A stretch of DNA of 41,626 nt. Origin: Candidatus Multivorans thiocomprendens. Its GTDB lineage: Bacteria; Acidobacteriota; Thermoanaerobaculia; Multivoradales; Multivoraceae. This document shows positions 16,191 to 23,883 of this stretch, in pieces. Both the position numbers and the translations under genes were made by a program. The notes beneath the pieces were generated by a model. That model saw nothing but the letters and a program-made list of their open reading frames with translations, was not told the DNA's origin and searched no databases. The stretch lies in the NCBI GenBank assembly GCA_027493375.1, contig JAPVWO010000287.1, positions 1 to 41,626 of the forward strand. The letters are read 5' to 3'. Each line of letters starts with the position of its first letter. Position 1 is the first letter of the stretch.

Positions 16191-18120
16191 GCAGCCTTAC
16201 TCCATGACGATCGATCTCAACGTTCTCAACCACCTTGGGATCAACCTCTACAGCAACAACCCGGCTGTACTGGCCGAGGCCGTGGCGAACGCATGGGATG
16301 CGGATGCCGAGCAGGTCGAGATAGAGATCGACTCCGAGGGCGGCACCATCGTCATCACCGACGACGGTCACGGCATGACGGGCGAGGACATCAACGAGAA
16401 GTTCCTGCGGGTCGGGAGGCGACGGCGCGAGCAGGAACCCAAAACGCCGAAGTTCGGCCGTCCCGTGATGGGCCGCAAGGGGATCGGCAAGCTGTCCCTC
16501 TTCTCGATCGCCGACACGATCGAAGTCCAGTCGGCCCAGAATGGCGAGAGCAGCGGCTTCACGATGTCCTTGACGGAGATCAAGAATGCCATCGAAGACA
16601 AGCCGACGGGCGTCTACCATCCTCCCCCTCTCCCAAGAGACGACGTCAATGTCGAGTCGGGAACCCGGCTTAGGCTTAGCAATCTGCGGAAGCGCTTGAC
16701 CAGTACGGAAAAGAACCTCCGCCGCCGATTGGCTCGGCGGTTCAGCGTGATCGGTCCAGAGCACCATTTCTCCGTCCTCATCAACGGTACGCCCGTTGGC
16801 GCGGACGACCGCGACTACTACTCGAAGCTCCAGTTCGTCTGGAAGTACGGCCAGCGTGGAGAGGAGTGCGCCGACCTCTTCAAGAACGCCCGCAACGTTG
16901 AAACGCGAGCGGTCGAGAGCTTCGTGGGCTGGATCGGTACCGTGGACAAACCGAGCCAGTTGAGCGACTCGGGCGACAGCTTCAACAACATCGTCTTGCT
17001 GGCGAGGGGAAAGCTGATCCAGGAGGACGTCCTCGGCGTCAGCAGTGAGGCCGGCGTCTTCGGCAAGTACATCGTTGGCGAACTTCAGGCCGACGACCTC
17101 GACTTGGACGACCGGGATGACATCGCCACGACGAATCGCCAGGCCGTCGTCGAGGAGGACCCGCGGGTTCAACTGCTGCGGAAGGAGATCGCCTGCGAAC
17201 TCAGCTACATCCGCGAATCGTGGACGAAACAGCGCAACAAGCTGGGCAGCAAGGCCGCGCTTGAGAACCGTGCCGTCAAGGCGTGGTTCGCGGAACTCGG
17301 GAAGGACGACAAGAGGAGAGCCGAGCGGGTCTTCGGCAAGATCAACGAGGTAACGACGGAGGATCCGGAGCAGCGGCGGATGCTGTTCACGTATGGCGTG
17401 TTCGCCTTCGAGCACATGAAGGCGAAGCGGAACCTCGACGCTCTCGAGAGGCTGTCGGGCGAGTCGCTTGTCGAGTTCGGCGAGATCTTCACGAACCAGG
17501 ACGATCTTGAAGCCAGCCTCTACCACCAGATCGTGAAGAGCCGCCTTCTCGTGATCAAGGCACTTCAAAACCACGTGGAAGCCAATGCGCTGGAGAAGGT
17601 GGTCCAGCGCCACGTCTTCAAGTCGCTCTGGTTGCTGGACCCGTCCTGGGAACGGGCGACAGGCACGGAGTACATGGAGAAGTCGGTCGCCAGCGAGTTT
17701 GCCAAGGTCGACAAGCAGCATCAGGGCAAGGCTCTCGGCCGAGTTGACATCAAGTACCGAAAAGCCGCGGGCACCCACGTCATCGTAGAGTTGAAGCGGG
17801 CGAAGGTCCGCACGTCTTCGGAGGAACTGCTTGGCCAAGTCCGAAAGTACCGCTTGGCACTGCGCAAGCTGCTTGAGAGGCGCGGCGAGCAGCACCCTCG
17901 GATCGAGGTCGTGTGCGTGGTGGGCGAGAGCCTGAGGGACTGGTCCGATCCCGACGGCAGGGAGGAATCCACCAGAATGCTCGCCGCCAGAAACGTCCGC
18001 GTCGTCACCTACCTGGAACTGATCGACAACGCCGAACGTGCCTACGCGGCGTTTCTTGAGGAGAACCGGCGAGCCGGTCGGCTCGTGCGCTTGCTGACGG
18101 CGATCGACGCGGACGAGTAG
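16183..18120 (+). CDS. GHKL-ATPase restriction endonuclease, HgiDII/BbrUI-like
   Basis: The protein has 645 residues. The N-terminal half is a GHKL (Hsp90/MutL/MORC type) ATPase: the N box has Glu32, Asn36 and Asp40 in LAEAVANAWDAD, motif G1 is DDGHGM (60-65), and motif G2 is GRKGIGKLSLFSIAD. The C-terminal region has a PD-(D/E)XK nuclease core with Asp522 (GRVDIKY) and Glu536-x-Lys538 (HVIVELKRAK). The size and order match the HgiDII/BbrUI family, Type II restriction enzymes encoded beside C5 methyltransferases; Iyer, Abhiman and Aravind described such MutL/MORC-like ATPases in restriction systems. The ATG lies inside the methyltransferase stop region (ATGGCTGA overlap), so the two are translationally coupled and form one restriction-modification unit. 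The recognition site is unknown. Confidence 0.85.
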   Translation: MAEQPYSMTIDLNVLNHLGINLYSNNPAVLAEAVANAWDADAEQVEIEIDSEGGTIVITDDGHGMTGEDINEKFLRVGRRRREQEPKTPKFGRPVMGRKGIGKLSLFSIADTIEVQSAQNGESSGFTMSLTEIKNAIEDKPTGVYHPPPLPRDDVNVESGTRLRLSNLRKRLTSTEKNLRRRLARRFSVIGPEHHFSVLINGTPVGADDRDYYSKLQFVWKYGQRGEECADLFKNARNVETRAVESFVGWIGTVDKPSQLSDSGDSFNNIVLLARGKLIQEDVLGVSSEAGVFGKYIVGELQADDLDLDDRDDIATTNRQAVVEEDPRVQLLRKEIACELSYIRESWTKQRNKLGSKAALENRAVKAWFAELGKDDKRRAERVFGKINEVTTEDPEQRRMLFTYGVFAFEHMKAKRNLDALERLSGESLVEFGEIFTNQDDLEASLYHQIVKSRLLVIKALQNHVEANALEKVVQRHVFKSLWLLDPSWERATGTEYMEKSVASEFAKVDKQHQGKALGRVDIKYRKAAGTHVIVELKRAKVRTSSEELLGQVRKYRLALRKLLERRGEQHPRIEVVCVVGESLRDWSDPDGREESTRMLAARNVRVVTYLELIDNAERAYAAFLEENRRAGRLVRLLTAIDADE

Positions 18121-18207
18121 CCCTGCGCCCGTCGAAGTCCTCGACGGTCGTTTCCTGGGGGATCGGGACGCCCGACCTGAGCGGCACGGCTTGAGTGGAA
18201 CTCGGCC

Positions 18208-18579
18208 TCAATCCTGCCCGGCGCTGGGCGCCGGCTCGTTGCTGATCGTGGGTTCCCTGGCGAGCTTTTGCCGCCACTCCGCGAGCTGGTCTTCGTCCGT
18301 GCCCAGGGCCAGAGCCGCGGCCTGGTCGATGATCCGGCGCGCCTCGCATTCCTCCGCCTGACGCATCGGCAGCAACTCCATTCGGCAGGCTTCGGTAAAG
18401 GCGGCTGCCAGGGCTTCCCAGGCTGAGTTGTCGAGCTTTGGGATGCGAATGGACTCCCAGTGGGCGACGGACCACTTTGGATAGTCCAGTGTCTTTGCCC
18501 GTCGGTTCAGGAGCATGAGCCGCGCTGGCGTCGAATTCAGCCACGCTGCGAGAGCCTTACTCCGGCACGACCATTGCAA
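18208..18579 (-). pseudogene. Out-of-frame C-terminal end of the Type ISP enzyme (target-recognition tail)
   Basis: These 123 codons directly follow the GTCG repeat in the -1 frame relative to the upstream open frame. They encode LQWSCRSKALAAWLNSTP and on through YPKWSVAHWESIRIPKL, the 'LNSTP ... lpvP' pattern that ends target-recognition regions of Type ISP and Type IIG enzymes, then a helical tail ending in SAGQD and a stop. No start codon with a ribosome site precedes it. It can only be made as the end of the Type ISP protein when the repeat number is 16 or 13 (or differs from these by three). This is the sequence that shows the upstream stop at 18537 is not the natural end of the protein. 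Confidence 0.85.
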
Positions 18580-21500
18580 GGTCGGTCGGTCGGTCGGTCG
18601 GTCGGTCGGTCGGTCGGTCGGTCGGTCGGTCGGTCGGTCGGCGCCACCGGTATCCAGCCGAATCCGAACGTCGATTCGCCCGATCGCAGAGCGGTAAGCC
18701 GGCCGTTGGTTGTCCTGAATCGCACGGCAACAAGAAGCGTCGATGCTTGGTCTCTGACGTTCCTCCAGAGGTGGGCGCGCCTGCCGCCCGGCTTGGCCCA
18801 CTGTTCTGGCTCGGCGGACATCGTCTGGCGCAGCTCGGCCGAAACGGAAGCGAAGACCCGGAGTGCGCTGGGGTCCTTGGGTGGTGTCGTTCCGTCGCAC
18901 TTGCGCCAGGAGTCCTGAGCAGCTCGTCCTGTGGGGCCGATGCCGTGTCGCTCACCGAGAAGCTCGAGTTCGGGCGAGTCCTCGATTCGCCTGACGGCGT
19001 CCGCCAACGATCCGTCGTACCACTGCACGGGCGTCCAGTCGCCGGCTTGCATGCGTTCCGCCGGCCAGAATGTGCGGCTGCCCCAGGCCTCGTTGCCGGC
19101 GTCAATGGCGTCCGCGGCGTCAATGGCCTCCTCTGCCGTCGCCGGCATGAGCCGGAGCGAAACGAACTCGGTCGTCGGCGCGGCCCGCGTGGTCCCGTCC
19201 CGACGTCGGCAGATGAGCAGCGACTCGTGAATGCCGGTGTTCTCCGAGAAGTTCACCCGCTTCGGGTCGTGCGAGGTGACGACGCGCTCGACGTTGAAGC
19301 GCTCGGCGAGGAAGCGCCGCTCCGGCTCGCCGGAGGCGCCGATACAAGCGGTCGCCGGGAGTACCTTGGCCACCGTGCCCCGGTCGCTCAGTACCTGGTC
19401 GGCCAGCGGTGTGAAGAAGGTCCGAATACTGTTGGTGTTGATGACCTCGCCGGCCTCCTGGTCGCGCTTCAGCAACTCGTCCCGGATCCGCAGTTCGCGT
19501 TCCTGCATCCGCTTCCTGGCCTCCCCCGTGAACTTCTCGCCGCGCTTGTCGTTGGCCGTGAACGGCGGGTTCATGATCACCAGGTCGACGTCTTTGGGCT
19601 GGAAGTCGCTTCCGATGCCGTCGGCTTCCCATTGGGCGCCGAGGGTGTCCGTTCCCTGGAGCCTTGAGGCCATGGAGAAGAGCGTGGGCGCGGTGCCGTC
19701 GTCGCGCGATCGGAGGATCTCCAGCGCCCCCGCCTTGACCGTCCCGTCGTCCTGGGGCCCGTGCCGCATCGTGTGCAGGTTCATCCGCGAGTAGTTCACC
19801 GACGGCGCGCCCAGGGTGAGGTTGCAGGCCGCGAGCTGGACGCCGTGGCGGTTGATGTCGAGGCCGCACAGCACGTCCTCGACCAGCGTCCGGTGCAGGC
19901 CCTCGTCGTTCCCTTCGCCCAGTGAGCCGCCCTCGCGCATTCGGGCCTTGATCGTCCGCAGCGCCGCCATCAGCAACGTGCCGGTGCCGCACGCCGGGTC
20001 GATGACGCGCAGCCGTGCCACCGCTTCCGGGTCGGACCAGTCGACGAACGACTCGTCGAGCGCGAGGCGGGCCAGCATCAGCGCCGAGACGTTGTTCGTG
20101 TAGAAGGCGCCGTCGCTCTTCGCCGAGCCGAGGATCCGGTGGTAGAGCGGGCCGGCATGGTCGTAGCCGAGGTCGTTCAGGCTGTCGGCGAGACTGTCGG
20201 CGCATTCCGACAGACCGCGCAGCGCGGTCCGGATGCCCTCGCTGTTCGGAAGCCCCTTGAGCGCCGCCAGCGCCGGCTCGAACACGGGCGCGTAGTCCAG
20301 TTCGAGGATCGTGCTCCACGAGGCCAGGAGAACGCTCGACGGATCGCCCGTGGCGCCGACCCGGCCGAGACCGGGCAGCATCTTCATCTCGGGCACGTCG
20401 CGCAGCCGGCGGTGCATGAGGCAGGCGTTGCAGAGCAGCAGGGCGGCGACCGTGCGGACTGCTTTCCGGGCCTGCTCGTTGTCCGCGTGCAGGTCCAGGG
20501 CGTCGGCCAGCGGCTCTTCGACCTCCTCGTCCCGGAAGATTTCGGCCGCCCGCTGGACCGCCCAGGCGATCTCGTCGGCGACCAGCGTGCCTGGCTGGCC
20601 GAGCCCGGACGCCGCCGCGACGTGGGCGAAGATGCCCTCGTCCGCAGGTTTGAGCTCAAGGCCGTCGAAGAGGTCGGGTTGATCGCCACCGGGGTCGCCC
20701 GGAGCGTCTCCTTCCATTGGCGTCGTTTCGTGAACCTGCACGAAGCGAGCGATGTCCTCGTGCAGCCGCTCGTCATGCGCCTGCAGCGCCCGTAGCACCT
20801 TGCCCAGTGTGTGGTAGCCCTCGGGGCTGTTCCGCAGGGCGTCCGCCACGTCCATGCCGGGCCGAACGATCACCGGGACCACGATGTAGCCGAACTTCTT
20901 GTCCTCGGCCCGTCGCATCACGCGGCCGACGGCCTGCACGACGTCGACCTGGCTGTCGCGCGGGTCGAGGAAGGCCACGGCGTTGAGGCTCGGCACGTCG
21001 ACGCCCTCGGTGAAGAGCTTCACGTTGCAAATGACGCGAAGCGTGCCGTCCTTGCCGGCTTCGCTGAGTTCCCGGAGCGCGAGGTTGCGTTCCAGGGCGC
21101 TGGCCGAGGCGTCGAGATGCCGGGCCTCGACGGACCAGGCTCGCTCCTCGCCGCGGAGGCGCCTGGTCGTCGCCCGCTTGACCTGAGAGTCCATCAACGC
21201 GGCGGTGAACCACTTCGACCGCTTGATGGTGTTCGCGTAGGCCATCGTGCGGGGGAGGCGGTCCGGACGCTCGATCCCCTTGCCTTCGCTCAACCCGTTG
21301 ATCGCCAGGGAGACTCCGAGCACGCGGGTGATGTCGTTCAGCGTCGGCTGGTTCTTCCCGTCGCCCTCGGCGAGGCCCTGCAGTCGGGTGCGCAGACCGG
21401 GCGTGACCTTGGACTGGTCGACACCGAGCACGATGACCCGGTAGTCCGAGAGCTTGCCGTCGTCCACGGCCGTCTTGAAGCGCAGCCGGTGGAACTGAGG

Positions 21501-22718
21501 GCCGTAAGTCGCTTCGTCGCTCATGTCGACGACTTCGATCTCGCGCCTCGCCAGCTTTCTCTTCGATCTCCGAGTGTAGATGCGCGGCGTCGCCGTCATG
21601 TACAGGCGTTTGCGCGTGAGCAACCGCTCCGCGTCGTGGACGAGTTGGAAGTCCACCTTCTCGCGCGGGCGGTTCAACACGCCGGTTGTGCGGTGCGCTT
21701 CGTCGGCGATGGTCAGGGCGAAGGGCGCGGTGCCGTGCGCGTTCTGTGCCTCGACGACCCTCGTGAGGGACTGGTAGGTGCAGAAGACGACCTTCGTGCG
21801 CTGGGCCGCGTTGAGCCTGGCCGCGATCTGCTCCGGATTCGAGACGACCGGGCACTCGAGTTCCGAGATGCCGATGTCCTCCTGCTCGTTCCGGCCGCCG
21901 GCGTACGGGTCGGAACAGACGACCAGGGAATCGAGGTGCCGAGTGGTGTGGGTCAGCCATTCGCGGCGGGCCTGGGAGACCAGCGCGATCGTCGGCGCCA
22001 GGAAGAGCATCGCGTCGTCGTTGGGCACGAAGCGCTCGGCGATGCGAAGCGCGGTGAACGTCTTGCCGGTGCCACAGGCCATGACGAGCCGCCCGCGGTC
22101 GTGGTGTTCCAGCCCCCGCAGGGTGTCCTCGATCGCCTCCCGTTGCAGCCGCCAGGGTTCCCGGACCGGGCGCTTGATGTCCCTGGCGATGATCCGCCGG
22201 TCCCGGTAGTTGCGGAAGTCGATTCGGCGGACGCCCGTGCCCCGGATGATGTTCTCGGCCGTTCGACCCCAACGGGAGGTGGTGACGATCCACCGCAGTC
22301 CGAAGACTCTCCCCCGTGTGCCGTCCGTGCCCGCCAGGAAGCTCTGTACGTCCGCCTTCGTCACGCGGTGGTGAGAGGCGTAGCACTTGCACTGAATCGC
22401 GATCCAGGTCCCGTCGCGGTGAAGTGCCACGAGATCCACGCCGATGTCCTGGCCAGAAAGGCCAGTCAAGCGCTTGCGTTCCGGCCACTGCGCCCAGTGC
22501 CAGACGCCTTCAAGCTCAAACTCGGGCTCGTGCCGAGCGAGCTGCGCGAAGAGGTTTTCGAACCACTGACCCTTCTCGGCTTCGGTGCGGCTGGTGTTGC
22601 GAATCCGTCGAAGCAGTTCGCTGGCTGTCAGATCGCCCCAGTCGAGATCCCGGTCTGGAGGCGGCGCGCCCAGATCGATTGCGGTCTGGACCGGGAGATC
22701 GTCGATGGGAGTGTTCAT
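18537..22718 (-). CDS. Type ISP single-chain restriction-modification enzyme, currently frameshifted at a tetranucleotide repeat
   Basis: Type ISP enzymes (LlaGI, LlaBIII) are single polypeptides that methylate adenine and translocate on DNA to cut it. Domains in order: an Mrr-like PD-(D/E)XK nuclease (Asp95 in GVDLVAL, Gln109-Cys-Lys111); an SF2 helicase (Walker A MACGTGKT 213-220, DEAH 339-342, YMTATPRIY, and TEGVDVPSLNAVAFLDPRDS with VQAVGRVMRR); a helical coupler (about 640-860); an N6-adenine methyltransferase (DPACGTG from 907, NPPF 1050-1053); and the start of the target-recognition region. At residues 1360-1380 the frame enters (TDRP)5, encoded by 15 GTCG units, and ends 13 residues later. 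With one unit more or two fewer, it would continue to 18208 (about 1504 residues, near the usual family length). The ATG at 22718 overlaps the divergent gene's 5' region. Confidence 0.9.
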   Translation of the reverse strand: MNTPIDDLPVQTAIDLGAPPPDRDLDWGDLTASELLRRIRNTSRTEAEKGQWFENLFAQLARHEPEFELEGVWHWAQWPERKRLTGLSGQDIGVDLVALHRDGTWIAIQCKCYASHHRVTKADVQSFLAGTDGTRGRVFGLRWIVTTSRWGRTAENIIRGTGVRRIDFRNYRDRRIIARDIKRPVREPWRLQREAIEDTLRGLEHHDRGRLVMACGTGKTFTALRIAERFVPNDDAMLFLAPTIALVSQARREWLTHTTRHLDSLVVCSDPYAGGRNEQEDIGISELECPVVSNPEQIAARLNAAQRTKVVFCTYQSLTRVVEAQNAHGTAPFALTIADEAHRTTGVLNRPREKVDFQLVHDAERLLTRKRLYMTATPRIYTRRSKRKLARREIEVVDMSDEATYGPQFHRLRFKTAVDDGKLSDYRVIVLGVDQSKVTPGLRTRLQGLAEGDGKNQPTLNDITRVLGVSLAINGLSEGKGIERPDRLPRTMAYANTIKRSKWFTAALMDSQVKRATTRRLRGEERAWSVEARHLDASASALERNLALRELSEAGKDGTLRVICNVKLFTEGVDVPSLNAVAFLDPRDSQVDVVQAVGRVMRRAEDKKFGYIVVPVIVRPGMDVADALRNSPEGYHTLGKVLRALQAHDERLHEDIARFVQVHETTPMEGDAPGDPGGDQPDLFDGLELKPADEGIFAHVAAASGLGQPGTLVADEIAWAVQRAAEIFRDEEVEEPLADALDLHADNEQARKAVRTVAALLLCNACLMHRRLRDVPEMKMLPGLGRVGATGDPSSVLLASWSTILELDYAPVFEPALAALKGLPNSEGIRTALRGLSECADSLADSLNDLGYDHAGPLYHRILGSAKSDGAFYTNNVSALMLARLALDESFVDWSDPEAVARLRVIDPACGTGTLLMAALRTIKARMREGGSLGEGNDEGLHRTLVEDVLCGLDINRHGVQLAACNLTLGAPSVNYSRMNLHTMRHGPQDDGTVKAGALEILRSRDDGTAPTLFSMASRLQGTDTLGAQWEADGIGSDFQPKDVDLVIMNPPFTANDKRGEKFTGEARKRMQERELRIRDELLKRDQEAGEVINTNSIRTFFTPLADQVLSDRGTVAKVLPATACIGASGEPERRFLAERFNVERVVTSHDPKRVNFSENTGIHESLLICRRRDGTTRAAPTTEFVSLRLMPATAEEAIDAADAIDAGNEAWGSRTFWPAERMQAGDWTPVQWYDGSLADAVRRIEDSPELELLGERHGIGPTGRAAQDSWRKCDGTTPPKDPSALRVFASVSAELRQTMSAEPEQWAKPGGRRAHLWRNVRDQASTLLVAVRFRTTNGRLTALRSGESTFGFGWIPVAPTDRPTDRPTDRPTDRPTDRPCNGRAGVRLSQRG
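18580..18641. repeat. Tetranucleotide simple-sequence repeat, 15 units of GTCG
   Basis: Bases 18581-18640 are 15 perfect GTCG units, extended by one matching base on each side (62 bases in all) with no interruption. On the coding (minus) strand it reads as CGAC units and gives the 4-residue repeat TDRP, because three 4-base units equal four codons. The tract lies inside the Type ISP target-recognition region. The three frames lead to a stop at 18557 (14 units), a stop at 18537 (15 units, present state) or the conserved C-terminus ending at 18208 (16 or 13 units). Long, perfect repeats of this kind mutate by slipped-strand mispairing. Confidence 0.97.
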
Positions 22719-22740
22719 GGCGCGTAGGATATGGCGTCAG

Positions 22741-23295
22741 ATGAACTTGCGGCGTTTGCAGAGCATCGCCGTCGTCTGGTCGGCGGTCTTCCTGGGCCTG
22801 GCGATCCTGACGATCGTCGGGGTCCAACTCGTTCCCCGCGAGGTGCCCGGCCTGGTCTGGGCGCTGCACGTGCTGGTGGCCGCGATCGGCTTCCTGTCCG
22901 GCATCGCGGCGGCGCGTCGGCGGGCCGAGATCGACGTCGAGCGCTGGCAGCGCGTGGAAGACCCGGACCTCACGTCGGGCGAGCGGGAACACGCCCACCG
23001 GGAGGCCGAGTCCCTGCTTCGGCGGGCCAGCGCCCAGTTCCTGCTCGCCGGCGTGACCCTGGGCGGCTGGCTGGCCTACCAGTTGCGCGCCGAGCGACCC
23101 GAGGCGGGCGCGGCCGTGACCCGGGTGCTCGGCGGCGAAACGCCGGACGTGCCGTCCCCGAACCAGACTCTGACCGAAGCCCTGGCGGCCGAGCCCGTGT
23201 ACACGCTGAGCCCTTCCGACCTGCTGATCGTGACGCCGCTGATCGCCTTCGGCCTCGGCATGCTCTGGGCGCGCTACCGGGCCGGCCGCGCCTAG
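22741..23295 (+). CDS. Small inner-membrane protein of unknown function
   Basis: The protein has 184 residues. Hydrophobic segments lie at about 8-29 (SIAVVWSAVFLGLAILTIVGV), 36-54, 100-118 and near the C-terminus (LLIVTPLIAFGLGMLWARY), so four membrane spans are likely, with a charged Arg/Glu loop between the second and third. No family is recognised. The ATG at 22741 gives a compact basic N-terminus before the first span; an in-frame ATG at 22717 would overlap the divergent Type ISP start. Its 3' end overlaps the convergent Smr gene by four bases. The position at the border of the restriction island suggests that its native upstream region was lost or replaced. Confidence 0.65.
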   Translation: MNLRRLQSIAVVWSAVFLGLAILTIVGVQLVPREVPGLVWALHVLVAAIGFLSGIAAARRRAEIDVERWQRVEDPDLTSGEREHAHREAESLLRRASAQFLLAGVTLGGWLAYQLRAERPEAGAAVTRVLGGETPDVPSPNQTLTEALAAEPVYTLSPSDLLIVTPLIAFGLGMLWARYRAGRA

Positions 23296-23582
23296 CGCAG
23301 CCGCGCCGCGGTGGCGCCCCAACCGCCTCCGCCCGGCCCGCCGCTCCTGAACGAGACAACCCGCGGATCCCGTTCCAGCACCTTGCGCACGATCTGCCGC
23401 TGCACACCGATCCCGCGCCCATGAATGATCCGCACCTCCCGGAACCCCTTCTCATACGCAGCATCCAGGTAGCTCTCGACCACATCCTTCACTTCCCGCG
23501 GCTGAAACGGATGCAGGTCCATCTCATCGCCAATGGGAACTTCTACGACATCGTCGGGCGTGAGTTCATCCTCGGGGTTCAT
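23292..23582 (-). CDS. Small Smr-domain protein
   Basis: This is a 96-residue protein made of little more than an Smr (small MutS-related) domain. It has the MDLHPF motif at residues 21-26, in which the DLH block is characteristic, and HGRGIG at 54-59, both needed for the nicking or RNA-cleaving activity reported for Smr proteins. The acidic N-terminus (PEDELTPDDVVEVP) is typical of stand-alone Smr proteins in this type of genome. The C-terminal SGGPGGGGWGATAARL is the usual Gly-rich strand. Nucleic-acid binding and cleavage is a family expectation; the target is unknown. The gene converges on and overlaps the membrane-protein gene by four bases. Confidence 0.85.
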   Translation of the reverse strand: MNPEDELTPDDVVEVPIGDEMDLHPFQPREVKDVVESYLDAAYEKGFREVRIIHGRGIGVQRQIVRKVLERDPRVVSFRSGGPGGGGWGATAARLR

Positions 23583-23883
23583 TTCTGAAGAGATAGGGGC
23601 TCGGGTCGTTTAGAGGATTCGCGCGGCGAGGGAGTTCGGAGGAGAGGCTTCCAGCGGGCACAGCGGCCCGTGGTTAGACTCCACCTGCATTCGACCGGCG
23701 ATGCATCGCGCTTGGCGTCGTTGCTCCTCAGGCAGATACAGCCCGGTATGTGTTCTTCGTCGCGCCTAGCCAGACGCGCGCCTCACCGGTCTCGGTGCCA
23801 CGGTGGAGTCTAACCACGGGCCGCGAGCCAAGCGACATGCAACGGTTAGGAGTTTGCGAGGGCGACCGAAGCGAGCGCTCCGC
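23583..23883. other. Intergenic region carrying an inverted-repeat element
   Basis: This 301-base stretch lies between the Smr start and the end of the outer-membrane protein gene. It contains no credible gene. Its main content is the 23-bp inverted repeat with a 116-base centre described separately; the remainder shows nothing beyond short purine-rich runs. The promoter of the Smr gene should be in the left third, but I see no convincing -10/-35 pair. Confidence 0.6.
23663..23824. repeat. 23-bp perfect inverted repeats around a 116-bp centre (MITE-like or structured element)
   Basis: Arm 1 (23663-23685) is the exact reverse complement of arm 2 (23802-23824). The enclosed 116 bases carry no clear open reading frame on either strand. 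Total size is 162 bp. Such long, perfect arms are not expected by chance in an intergenic region. It could be a non-autonomous transposable element, an integron- or REP-like palindrome, or a folded non-coding RNA. No target-site duplication is obvious beside the arms. The assignment is open; the repeat itself is certain. Confidence 0.8.

Noticed and set aside
15123-18120. Host avoidance of the HgiDII site GTCGAC as a clue to specificity
   Set aside because: GTCGAC occurs repeatedly in the window, for example at 51-56, but a methylated host need not avoid it; nothing can be concluded about specificity.
18580-18641. The GTCG tract as a CRISPR array or as a functional Thr-Asp-Arg-Pro domain
   Set aside because: The unit is four bases with no spacers, and the residue repeat is only a by-product of the tetranucleotide; homologous sequence resumes in a different frame immediately after it.
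18537-22718. Type ISP gene as BREX PglX or a plain Type I HsdR subunit
   Set aside because: PglX has no N-terminal nuclease and helicase, and HsdR has no methyltransferase; here all four parts are in one chain and no brx/pgl or hsdM/hsdS neighbours exist.
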